Assembly: GCF_000024545.1 (NCBI RefSeq)
Contig: NC_013947.1
Span: 3,038,001-3,102,000 of the forward strand
Reading direction: 5' to 3'
Length of the DNA: 64,000 nucleotides
Source: Stackebrandtia nassauensis DSM 44728
GTDB lineage: Bacteria; Actinomycetota; Actinomycetes; Mycobacteriales; Micromonosporaceae
Of the stretch, positions 9,046-15,813 are shown piece after piece (position 1 is the first letter of the stretch; every line of letters starts with the position of its first letter). The position numbers were made by a program, and so were the translations under genes. Below the pieces are notes generated by a model. The model was not told the origin of the DNA, searched no databases, and saw only the letters and a list, made by a program, of their open reading frames with translations.

Positions 9046-9078
9046 CCGGGCCGGGAGAGGGTAAAACTCCCGGCCCGG
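9046..9078. terminator. 12-bp perfect stem-loop, bidirectional terminator candidate
   Basis: CCGGGCCGGGAG (9046-9057) pairs perfectly with CTCCCGGCCCGG (9067-9078) around a 9-base A-rich loop. No T-run follows, which is common for actinobacterial terminators. It lies between the permuted tRNA-like RNA and the minus-strand gene remnants, so it could end both transcripts. Confidence 0.6.
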
Positions 9079-9090
9079 TCCCTTGTCGAC

Positions 9091-9267
9091 TCAGCCGAGT
9101 TCCCGCTCCAGCCGGGCCAGCGCCCCCCGCGGCCCGCCGCACCACCCGCACCGCGATGGGCCACAAACGCGCGCCACATACGGGCCGAGCCGGTCCAGCA
9201 GCTCCGCCATGGCGAGGGTGTCCCCGCCGCGCGCGCGCCGGATCAGCTCGATCTCAGGGTCGGTCAC
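9091..9267 (-). pseudogene. Fragment resembling the start of an RNA polymerase sigma factor
   Basis: A 58-residue frame whose first ~35 residues (DPEIELIRRARGGDTLAMAE and the LLDRLGPYVARVCG that follows) look like the opening of sigma-70 region 2. The rest of region 2 and all of region 4 are absent, and the Gly/Cys-rich tail does not fit the family. The GTG start overlaps the TGA of the neighbouring hydrolase remnant (GTGA), so the pair was once a coupled operon. It is best read as a sigma-factor gene shortened by an internal deletion; a very small functional protein cannot be excluded. Confidence 0.5.
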
Positions 9268-9683
9268 GACAGGAAGGCTTTCATGAGCGCGGTGGTCTCG
9301 TCCGGGCAATCGAGGGTGAGGGCGTGTCCACAGTCATCGACCATGTGGGCCTCGGCGTCGGGGATCAACTTCGCGAACCGGGCCGCCTGTGCCGGCGGCA
9401 TAATCGTGTCCTGATCGCCCCAGACGACGAGCGTCGGTTGCGTCGTCGCCGCCACCAGCTCGGTAGTGGCGAGTTCCTTGTGCACGAACATGTTCGCGGC
9501 ACTGTCGCGCAACGCGTCCTCAAGGTCGACGACATACACGGTGCGCGACGCGGCCAAGGCCTCCACCTGCGGCTCCCACATGAACGTCGACGCCGTACCG
9601 GCCGACAACAACACCAACGGCGGACCCGACCCCTTACCGGGGTACTCCGCCGAACCCGGCGAATACCCATAAGATGTCGGCAC
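9264..9683 (-). pseudogene. Alpha/beta hydrolase remnant lacking its catalytic core
   Basis: About 139 residues remain. The N-terminal strand and oxyanion region (PPLVLLSAGTASTFMWEPQVEAL, given here as separate blocks PPLVLL, STFMW, PQVEAL) and the C-terminal third (PTLVVWGDQDTIMPP, then DDCGHALTLDCPDET) are clear. After RTVYVVDL the sequence jumps to ALRDSAANMF, so the stretch carrying the nucleophile elbow GxSxG and the cap, about 100 residues in normal members, is missing in frame. The acid and histidine survive but no nucleophile does, so it should be inactive. The first plausible start (GTG at 9683) lies only 18 bases from the divergent acetyltransferase start. Confidence 0.7.
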
Positions 9684-9701
9684 CCATCCCGAGGAGGAAC
9701 C

Positions 9702-10280
9702 GTGCCGGTACGCGTCGCCACCACGATGGACGCCGCCGCGATCCAGCGAGTACGAGTCGACAGCTGGCGGGCCGGATACGCCGGAGTCGTCCCCGCCCCC
9801 GTCCTGGCATCGATGTCCACCGAAGTCCCCGAACACCTGACCCGACGCCTGGCCGAACCACCCCCCTCCTGCGCCCTCTACGTGGACGAACTGGACGGCG
9901 ACATCCGGGGCTTCGTCAACTGCGGCCCCTACCGACACGACCAGGACGCCACCCGACGCGACCCCAGCCAGGGCGGCGAGATCTACGCGATCTACGTCGC
10001 CCCCACCCACTGGGGCGGCGGGGCCGGACAGGCCCTGATGACCCAAGCCCTCACCCACCTGGAACACGAAAACCTGAACCCGGTCCGCCTGTGGGTACTC
10101 GCCGACAACCCACGCGCCCGCCGCTTCTACGAACGCGGCGGCTTCACACTCGACGGCGCCGCATCGCCCTACATCTTCGACGACGGCACCACACTCACCG
10201 AAGTCCGCTACCGCCGCGACCAGCCATTATCGAACCACTGGGAACTCGTGCAGGATTCGTGCAAGGTTCAGGAGCCTTGA
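9702..10280 (+). CDS. GNAT-family N-acetyltransferase
   Basis: A 192-residue acetyl-CoA-dependent acetyltransferase. The fold is shown by VRVATTMDAAAIQRVRVDSW at the N-terminus, the core strand GEIYAIYVAPTHWGGGAGQAL carrying the pyrophosphate-binding loop (GGGAGQ), and LWVLADNPRARRFYERGGF. The substrate is unknown. GTG start with GAGGAGGA at 9691-9698. It probably shares a very short divergent promoter with the decayed hydrolase. Confidence 0.88.
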   Translation: MPVRVATTMDAAAIQRVRVDSWRAGYAGVVPAPVLASMSTEVPEHLTRRLAEPPPSCALYVDELDGDIRGFVNCGPYRHDQDATRRDPSQGGEIYAIYVAPTHWGGGAGQALMTQALTHLEHENLNPVRLWVLADNPRARRFYERGGFTLDGAASPYIFDDGTTLTEVRYRRDQPLSNHWELVQDSCKVQEP

Positions 10281-10315
10281 GAGGAGCGATAAGCGAACTC
10301 AAGGGGCTACGACAG

Positions 10316-11518
10316 ATGACCTATCCGAACCATCAGCACGAGTACTACCCGGGCACCGTGCTGACACCTACCCCCAAAAAACCGAGGTGGGGCCGAATCC
10401 TGGGCGGCATCGCCGTGGTGATCGTCGTATTGGCCGGAGTCGGTGGCACACTCGTCGCGACCGGGGTCATCAGTCTGGGCGGCTCCGAGCCCAAGATCTC
10501 CGAGCCCAAACCCGAAGACCAGACCTACGGCTTCATCTCCGATCTCTGCGGACAAGCTCAGTTTGACGACGTCGAGGACACCTTCGCGCCGATCAGCGGC
10601 GACACCAGCGATGATTTCACGCCCTACGAGGGATTCGGCGTTCAGTCCTGCAGCGCGCAGCTCTACGACTCCGTCTCCGAGAAGTTCGGTGATGTCCGAG
10701 TTGACGTCACCGTCTTCGAGAAGAGCGCCGATGCGAAGGAGCACTTCGAACCAGATGGTGGATTCGAGGGCTATGAACTGGAAAAGCTCAAAGGCGACTG
10801 GATGCAGGGCAACTCAGCCATCATGAAGCTGGATGGTGGCGGGACACGTCACGGCGCCAAGATTCTTGACGGGAACCTGCACCTTTCCGTCAGTGCCTTC
10901 GTCTCCGGGCTGGACCCGGATGAGAAACAGGCGACAGGCGTCATGTCGAACCTGGTCAACAACCTCATGGTTCCGTTGGTGAAGTCCGAGGATCTCAAAG
11001 AGCCGCCGTCCGGCAATGGACAATCGAAGCCGAAGTCCGGGGCGTACTCCTTCATGGACGATTTCTGCGAGAAGATCGACTGGTCGAGTCTCGACTCGTT
11101 CCCGTTCGAGAGCCTCGACAACAGCGAATACACCGCCGACGCCGACGGCAAGGGTATGTCCCAGGAGAGCTGCGAGAACGGGACCTTTGATGACAAGGAA
11201 CTGAAATCCAACGCCGCGTTGATATTCAAGGTGAGCACTCACCCCGATGCCAACGCCGCTGAGAAGGAGTACAAGCGGCTGAAGGAATCGATGGAGACCA
11301 GCCACAAGACCGTCACCGACGCCGAGGGAAAGTGGTCGCAGGGGAAACTGGGTGAGGTCGGTGGTCCGGTCCGGATCGAGACCAGCGTCGTGATTCTGGA
11401 CGACAACCTCACCGCGAACATCGTCCTCGCGTTCAACGGGGATGAGGGGACGCCGACAGCCGCGAAGAAGGCTCTGCTCGACCTGGCCGGACAGACCATC
11501 AAGGTTCACCAGGAGTGA
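10316..11518 (+). CDS. Membrane-anchored extracellular protein with two similar lobes
   Basis: A 400-residue protein with a cytoplasmic N-tail of about 28 residues, one transmembrane segment (about residues 30-52, IAVVIVVLAGVGGTLVATGV) and a large extracytoplasmic part. That part looks duplicated: YGFISDLCGQ near residue 67 and YSFMDDFCEK near residue 245 open two lobes, each with a later conserved Cys and an E/K-rich stretch. Four Cys suggest one disulphide per lobe. I do not recognise a named family. It is less GC-rich than its neighbours and stands alone. Confidence 0.8.
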   Translation: MTYPNHQHEYYPGTVLTPTPKKPRWGRILGGIAVVIVVLAGVGGTLVATGVISLGGSEPKISEPKPEDQTYGFISDLCGQAQFDDVEDTFAPISGDTSDDFTPYEGFGVQSCSAQLYDSVSEKFGDVRVDVTVFEKSADAKEHFEPDGGFEGYELEKLKGDWMQGNSAIMKLDGGGTRHGAKILDGNLHLSVSAFVSGLDPDEKQATGVMSNLVNNLMVPLVKSEDLKEPPSGNGQSKPKSGAYSFMDDFCEKIDWSSLDSFPFESLDNSEYTADADGKGMSQESCENGTFDDKELKSNAALIFKVSTHPDANAAEKEYKRLKESMETSHKTVTDAEGKWSQGKLGEVGGPVRIETSVVILDDNLTANIVLAFNGDEGTPTAAKKALLDLAGQTIKVHQE

Positions 11519-11540
11519 GTCGGCGAGTCCGGCACGGCCG

Positions 11541-12197
11541 TCAACCCAGGACGAGGGGGAGTTTGGCGGCCAGGGGTCCCAGTTCGGCGGCTTCGGTGGC
11601 GGTGGGTTCGCGTCGGCCGGTGCCGATCCGGAGGACGTCCGTGTCGGACCATGAGGCGGGGAACGGCGTTCCGGCGATCGTGTCGATCATTTCGCGGGTT
11701 CGGGTGAGGGTTTCGGCGGGTGGTTGGTCCGCGTTGGGCAGGTGTGCAGTCAGGTCCAGATGGTGCAGGGTCCATTCCAGGACGTAGGCCGAGAGGTAGT
11801 CGGCGACGGTGAGTGCCTGGTCCTGGGTGCTGACCGTCTGGTGGGGGTCGGCGAGGCGGGCCGCGCGTCCGGCGGCGGAGCCGACGTCGTCGAGGTGGAA
11901 CTTCAGCAGCGCGGGGTCTTGGTAGGCGGCGGCCAGTCGCACGGTGAGGGCGGCGAGCGGGTCGTCGCCGGTGGGTGGGGTGTCGGCGACCGTCCAGTAG
12001 GTGACCGCGTCGCGGGTGGGTTCGGCCTGGGTGGGGGTGGCGAGGGTGATCAGGACGTCTTGTGCGTCGATGATCAGGTGGCACACCAGGTCTCGCACGA
12101 GCCAGCCGGTGCAGCCCGAGGGCTTGGTGAAGTCGTCGTCGGCGAGGTCGGCCACGGCGGCGCGTAGCGCTGTCCACGATCGTGAGAAGAGATCCAC
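11541..12197 (-). CDS. Maleylpyruvate-isomerase-like (TIGR03083/DinB-fold) protein
   Basis: A 218-residue protein of the mycothiol-dependent maleylpyruvate isomerase N-domain type, a DinB-like four-helix bundle binding a metal through histidines. The signature GCTGWLVRDLVCHLI near residue 28 carries the first His, and a later TLHHLDL segment gives the others. Members are abundant in mycothiol-producing actinobacteria and usually have unknown substrates. ATG start; monocistronic. Confidence 0.82.
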   Translation of the reverse strand: MDLFSRSWTALRAAVADLADDDFTKPSGCTGWLVRDLVCHLIIDAQDVLITLATPTQAEPTRDAVTYWTVADTPPTGDDPLAALTVRLAAAYQDPALLKFHLDDVGSAAGRAARLADPHQTVSTQDQALTVADYLSAYVLEWTLHHLDLTAHLPNADQPPAETLTRTREMIDTIAGTPFPASWSDTDVLRIGTGRREPTATEAAELGPLAAKLPLVLG

Positions 12198-12249
12198 GGC
12201 CGCAACCTAACAGCGTGGGCGGGGACCGTGGCCGAACCCCCTGTCGACG

Positions 12250-12648
12250 TCAGAAGCGGATCGCGATGGCGTCCACTTCGAACAGCATCTCCGGCAGTGC
12301 CAGTCGGGCGACGCCGTTGAGGGTCTGGGCCGGGGGCCGGTCGCCCCAGTGCTCGTGGACGAGTTTGCCGACGGTGGTGAGCTTGTCGGCGTCGTGGTCG
12401 ACGATGAAGGTGCCGAGTTTGACGACGTTGTCGTAGTCGAGACCGGCGGCGCGCAGTGCTTTGCCCAGGTTGTCGAAGGCCCGTCGCGCCTGGGTGTTGA
12501 AATCGGACGATGTGGGCGTTCCCTGGTCGCCGGAGTCGTACTGTCCGGCGATGAAGACCAGGGGGCTGCCTTCGGTGGTGTTGACGTGGCTGTAGCCGAA
12601 GGCCGTGGGGTCGTGCAGGTCGGACGGGTTGATGATGGTGCGGGACAT
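12250..12648 (-). CDS. RidA/YjgF family protein
   Basis: A 132-residue chorismate-mutase-like-fold protein. Recognisable elements are VFIAGQYDSGD, the ARRAFDNLGKALRAAGLDYDNVVKLGTFIVD stretch (cited here as blocks ARRAFDNLG and DNVVKLGTFIVD) and LPEMLFEVDAIA. True RidA deaminases carry a catalytic Arg in a CEXXR-like segment near the C-terminus. That Arg is not visible here, so deaminase activity is uncertain and this may belong to another Rid subfamily. Start by AGGAAA before the ATG. It follows the Rrf2 regulator on the same strand by 44 bases and may be co-transcribed. Confidence 0.85.
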   Translation of the reverse strand: MSRTIINPSDLHDPTAFGYSHVNTTEGSPLVFIAGQYDSGDQGTPTSSDFNTQARRAFDNLGKALRAAGLDYDNVVKLGTFIVDHDADKLTTVGKLVHEHWGDRPPAQTLNGVARLALPEMLFEVDAIAIRF

Positions 12649-12692
12649 GGCTTTCCTCCAGTCGTGATGGTTGTTGTCCGTGATGGGGGTGG

Positions 12693-13181
12693 TCATGAGG
12701 GGCCGAACCAGTCGCGGACGCGTGCGGTCAGGCCGGGGGCGTCGTGTTCGGCCTGGTGTTTGGCGTCGGCGAGGGTGTGTTGGGCGAGTTCGCGGCGCCA
12801 GGTCAGTTCGGCGGCTCGCATCGTCCGCGACACGGCGCAGGTGTGCGGGAAGTTCTCGGCCGGGCCGCCGTTCGGGCCGCGTTGCCGGATCTCGGTGCAG
12901 GCGAAGGCATCGTCGCCGCCTTCGATCGCGGTCACGACGTCCATGAAACTGATGTCGTCCAGTGGCCGGGCGAGCCGGAAGCCGCCGCGTGGGCCGGTGG
13001 TCGAGGTGAGGATTCCTGCCCGGCACAGGGCCTGTAGCTGTTTGTTGAGGTAGGCCGGGGGTAGTTCGTGGTAGGCGGCCAGTCGACTGGCCGGTATGGC
13101 GTCGCGGTTCGCCCAGGCGAGGTTGAGGCAACTGTGGATGGCCCATTCGACGCCTTCGGACATCTTCATGGTTCTGGACAT
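12693..13181 (-). CDS. Rrf2-family transcriptional regulator
   Basis: About 158-162 residues. The Rrf2 opening (KMSEGVEWAIHSCLNLAW), winged helix with YLNKQLQALCRAGIL and wing TTGPRGGFRLARP are clear. The C-terminal half has Cys in FACTEI and HTCAVS, separated by about 20 residues, which could bind a cluster or sense redox. The first ATG (13181) lies inside a perfect palindrome. ATGs at 13169 and 13163 give MKMSEG or MSEG and fit family N-termini better, and none has a good ribosome site, so a leaderless mRNA is possible. Divergent from the exporter gene. Confidence 0.85.
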   Translation of the reverse strand: MSRTMKMSEGVEWAIHSCLNLAWANRDAIPASRLAAYHELPPAYLNKQLQALCRAGILTSTTGPRGGFRLARPLDDISFMDVVTAIEGGDDAFACTEIRQRGPNGGPAENFPHTCAVSRTMRAAELTWRRELAQHTLADAKHQAEHDAPGLTARVRDWFGPS

Positions 13182-13194
13182 TACATGTCCAGAA
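13172..13194. promoter_or_regulatory. Perfect palindromic operator over the Rrf2 gene start
   Basis: TTCTGGACAT (13172-13181) and ATGTCCAGAA (13185-13194) are perfect 10-base arms around TAC. The site covers the first possible start codon of the Rrf2 gene and lies 75 bases before the exporter ATG. It is the expected place for autoregulation and for coupled control of the divergent exporter. Confidence 0.75.
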
Positions 13195-13268
13195 TTGGGG
13201 TTACCAGCAGATGGACTGTCGCGGTTGTCACGTATGCGGCGGACGGGTTTCGTGGCAGGATCCTGTCC

Positions 13269-13898
13269 ATGCCCATCGATGTCGCCCTGCTGGCTGCCTT
13301 CACCGTGACCACGCTCGTCGCCATGATCACCCCCGGACCGGACATGTTGTTCGTCCTGGGCTGCGGGATGCGTGGCGGCCCGAGGGCCGGGTTGCTGGCC
13401 ACCGCGGGTGTTGCCGTGAGCGAGGCGGTGCACGTCATCGTGGCCGCGGCGGGGTTGGCGGCTCTGTTCACGGCGGTGCCGACGGCTTTCACCGTGGTGC
13501 GTTTCGCCGGCGCGGCCTACCTGATCTACCTGGGCGTACAGATGATCCGCAACCGCCGCAAGGGATCGGATGAGATGGCGGTCGGCGGCGGGATGCTGGG
13601 TCGTCGGGCCTTCGTCAGCGGGCTGCTGACCAATCTCCTCAACCCGAAGATGGTCACCTTCACGATCGCGTTCCTGCCGCAGTTCATCGATCCGTCGTTG
13701 GGGAACGTGTGGGCCCAGTTCGCGATCCTGGGGACCGTCCTCATCGTGCTGGAGTTCATCGTGGACGGTACGGTCGGGGTGCTGGCCGGGCGGATCGGCG
13801 GTTGGCTGCGGCGTCGGCAGGCGGCGAAGCGGCGCATCGACACCGCCACCGGCGGTATCTTCATCGGGCTCGGTATCCGGCTGGCCGTGGAGCGCTGA
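13269..13898 (+). CDS. LysE/RhtB-family amino acid exporter
   Basis: A 209-residue inner-membrane exporter with about six hydrophobic segments. Family markers are the N-terminal MITPGPDMLFVLGCGMRGG, a GVAVSEAVHVIVAAAG helix, YLIYLGVQMIRNRR and NLLNPKMVTFTIAFLPQF. Such proteins expel amino acids or their analogues. No strong ribosome site precedes the ATG. Placement opposite the Rrf2 regulator, across a shared palindrome, suggests that Rrf2 controls it. Confidence 0.88.
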   Translation: MPIDVALLAAFTVTTLVAMITPGPDMLFVLGCGMRGGPRAGLLATAGVAVSEAVHVIVAAAGLAALFTAVPTAFTVVRFAGAAYLIYLGVQMIRNRRKGSDEMAVGGGMLGRRAFVSGLLTNLLNPKMVTFTIAFLPQFIDPSLGNVWAQFAILGTVLIVLEFIVDGTVGVLAGRIGGWLRRRQAAKRRIDTATGGIFIGLGIRLAVER

Positions 13899-13909
13899 CG
13901 CCGCGGCGG

Positions 13910-14608
13910 TCAGTGCGACGGTGCCCGCGCGGGTTCGCCCAGGGCGATGCCGCGTCCCCTCACGGTGTGCAGCAACCGGGGGCGGCGGGCAGACTCGCCC
14001 AGTTTGGAACGCAGCCGCGACAGTAGGACGTCTATGGTGGCCCGATCGTCGTGGCAGCGGGTTCGCGCCATCACGGTGGCGCGGGGCAACAGCCGGCCCG
14101 GGTATTCGGACAGGCAGGCCAGCAGGTCGAACTCGGCGCGGGTCAAACGGATCGGGATGCCGCGCAGGGTCACGGTGTGGGAGGCCAGATCCACCCGCAG
14201 GTCGCCCACCAGACGGGGTGCCGGGGCCGGTGGGGCGGGGGCGCGGCGCAGCGTCGCGGCCAGCCGGGCCTCCAAGGCGTTGACCGAGAAGGGTTTGGGC
14301 AGGAAGGTGTCGGCGCCGCATCGCAGTGCCGCGACGATCTCGGGTTCCGGGCGGGGCAGGCCGGTGATGATGACCGGTCGCCCCGAGGCCGCGACGATCG
14401 TGCGCAGCAGTTGGAGTGCGTCGGTGTAGTCGTTGTACGGGTCGATGATGACGACGTCGGGACGCTGGCAGGTGGGGCGCAACAGGTCGGTGAGGGTGGC
14501 GCCCACGACGCTCACCGCGGCCGAGCGCACCTGGTAGTGGGGGAACAGCCGGGTGGCGAGGTCGCGGCGGTGCCGGGTGTCGTCGTCGAGGATCAGCAGT
14601 TGTCTCAT
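13910..14608 (-). CDS. OmpR-type response regulator, no adjacent kinase
   Basis: A 232-residue two-domain regulator. The receiver has the acidic pocket LILDDD, a phosphoacceptor Asp in VVIIDPYND (about residue 55) and the Lys in FLPKPFS. The C-terminal winged helix has RLTRAEFDLLACLSEYPG and VDVLLSRLR-like segments ending in LLHTVRGRGIAL. No histidine kinase is encoded nearby, so it is an orphan here. It is divergent from the LysR gene across 88 bases. Confidence 0.88.
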   Translation of the reverse strand: MRQLLILDDDTRHRRDLATRLFPHYQVRSAAVSVVGATLTDLLRPTCQRPDVVIIDPYNDYTDALQLLRTIVAASGRPVIITGLPRPEPEIVAALRCGADTFLPKPFSVNALEARLAATLRRAPAPPAPAPRLVGDLRVDLASHTVTLRGIPIRLTRAEFDLLACLSEYPGRLLPRATVMARTRCHDDRATIDVLLSRLRSKLGESARRPRLLHTVRGRGIALGEPARAPSH

Positions 14609-14683
14609 GGCTTCGTTTCGGGCTCAGTGGACGGCTGCTTGCAGATTTGCATACCTGACATGCACGTGGTCATATGCATCGAT

Positions 14684-14698
14684 ATAACCTTTGGTTAT
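14684..14698. promoter_or_regulatory. Inverted repeat over the LysR start
   Basis: ATAACC (14684-14689) and GGTTAT (14693-14698) are perfect arms around TTT and run into the ATG of the LysR gene. The region upstream to about 14640 is unusually AT-rich for this genome. It probably binds LysR itself or marks the promoter between the divergent genes. Confidence 0.5.
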
Positions 14699-15662
14699 GG
14701 ATCCCGAGATCCGGCACCTGCGGGCGATCTGCGCCATCGCCGACGCCGGAAGCCTGTCCAAGGCCGCCCGCGTCCTCGGTATCTCGCAACCGGCGCTGTC
14801 AGCCCAGCTCAAACGCATCGAGCGCATCGTCGGCGCCGAACTGTTCGTCCGCGCCCGGTCGGGCGTCGTGCCCACACCCGACGGGGAGCGCACCCTGGAG
14901 CGAGCCCGGATGCTGCTCGTCGAACTGGACGCGTTCGTCGGCGGACTGCGCCATCCGAACGGCCGCACCAGAACCGCGCTGCGGCTGGGTTCGGCCCATA
15001 TGGAGTGTGTCGGCACCATGATCGAACTGGTGCGCAAGGCGTTGCCCGAGTACGAGGTTCGGCTGCGTGTCGAACCCTCGGCGGTGATCCTGGCCCAGGC
15101 CGTCACCCACGACCGGATGGACCTGGCGGTGATCGGCACCATGGTGGACCACGACGTGCGGCTGGCGCCGCCGGTCGAGCAACGCGTCCTGGTGCCACAG
15201 GTGCCGGTGTTCGTGGCCATCGCCAGCGGTCACGCGCTCGCCTCCCGGCCCGAGATCGCACTGTCCGAACTGGCCGGTGAGTCGTGGATCTGTCCGCCCG
15301 GCGCCGACGACGGCTCGCTGGCCTCGTTGCGGGATGCCTGCCGCCACGCGGGTTTCGAGGCGAGGGTCGACTACGAGGCGCCCAGTGGCGGTGCCCGGCA
15401 GCTCATCGAGTCCGGGCAGGGCGTGCGGCTGGTCGAACCCACCGCGAGCCAGGAACCGGGTATCGCGGTGCGGCCGCTGACCGGCGATCCGCTGCACATG
15501 CGGTACCGCTTGGCCTGGCGGTCGGGACGCTTCACCGACATCGAACTGGGCCGGGTGTACCGGGCGGTCGGGCAGGCGTACACCAGCCACGCCGTCGGCA
15601 GCCCGGTCTTCGCGCCGTGGTGGCAGCGGCATCCCGAGGTGCATCCGCTCGCCGGTGCTTAG
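14697..15662 (+). CDS. LysR-family transcriptional regulator
   Basis: A 321-residue LysR-type regulator. The helix-turn-helix is at residues ~17-45 (AGSLSKAARVLGISQPALSA), followed by a linker and a co-inducer domain starting at LRLGSAHMEC. The co-inducer domain ends near GRFTDIELGRVYRAV. An in-frame TTG at 14691 would add two residues; ATG was preferred. The target is unknown: the exporter/response-regulator side is divergent, and the collagenase gene follows. Confidence 0.87.
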   Translation: MDPEIRHLRAICAIADAGSLSKAARVLGISQPALSAQLKRIERIVGAELFVRARSGVVPTPDGERTLERARMLLVELDAFVGGLRHPNGRTRTALRLGSAHMECVGTMIELVRKALPEYEVRLRVEPSAVILAQAVTHDRMDLAVIGTMVDHDVRLAPPVEQRVLVPQVPVFVAIASGHALASRPEIALSELAGESWICPPGADDGSLASLRDACRHAGFEARVDYEAPSGGARQLIESGQGVRLVEPTASQEPGIAVRPLTGDPLHMRYRLAWRSGRFTDIELGRVYRAVGQAYTSHAVGSPVFAPWWQRHPEVHPLAGA

Positions 15663-15813
15663 GGTCCCGGCAAGGTTTCCACCCCGATCCGGGGGCCACG
15701 GCTAAAGACCGATTGCCCGAGGTGCCGCCCGGGAATACTGTCGCGCCGAGTGGACCCGCTCCCGGGCCACCGTCCCCATAGCTCCATGTTCATGACACAT
15801 AGGAGACAGCCCC

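Larger units (their letters stand above)
8759..9078 (+). ncRNA. Candidate structured RNA containing a circularly permuted tRNA
   Basis: No ordinary gene explains this stretch. It contains the two halves of a tRNA cloverleaf in reversed order (8915-8952, then 8957-8986), and the flanks on either side are complementary. CGGCGTCGA (8882-8890) matches TCGACGCCG (9019-9027) over 9 bp, and GTGTGC (8898-8903) matches GCACAC (9004-9009) over 6 bp. Together they would extend the anticodon stem into a long interrupted helix, reminiscent of the P2 helix of tmRNA. Upstream there are local hairpins at 8784-8798, 8801-8817 and 8825-8840. A 12-bp terminator-like stem ends the unit. The overall boundaries are inferred. 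Confidence 0.55.

Noticed and set aside
8957-9052. Ordinary tRNA starting at 8957, using CCGGGCC at 9046-9052 as its acceptor strand
   Set aside because: No T arm (TTCRA loop) precedes 9046 and no CCA follows; those bases belong to the 12-bp terminator stem.
8759-9078. Two-piece (permuted) tmRNA
   Set aside because: The gene order and the extended anticodon-side helix fit, but there is no G3-U70 pair for AlaRS, a normal D arm is present, and I see no tag frame ending in ALAA-like codons. Kept only as an analogy.
12693-14321. 542-residue minus frame over the Rrf2, exporter and response-regulator region
   Set aside because: Only its last ~160 residues (Rrf2) have protein features; the rest is Arg/Pro-rich antisense noise over the LysE and response-regulator genes.
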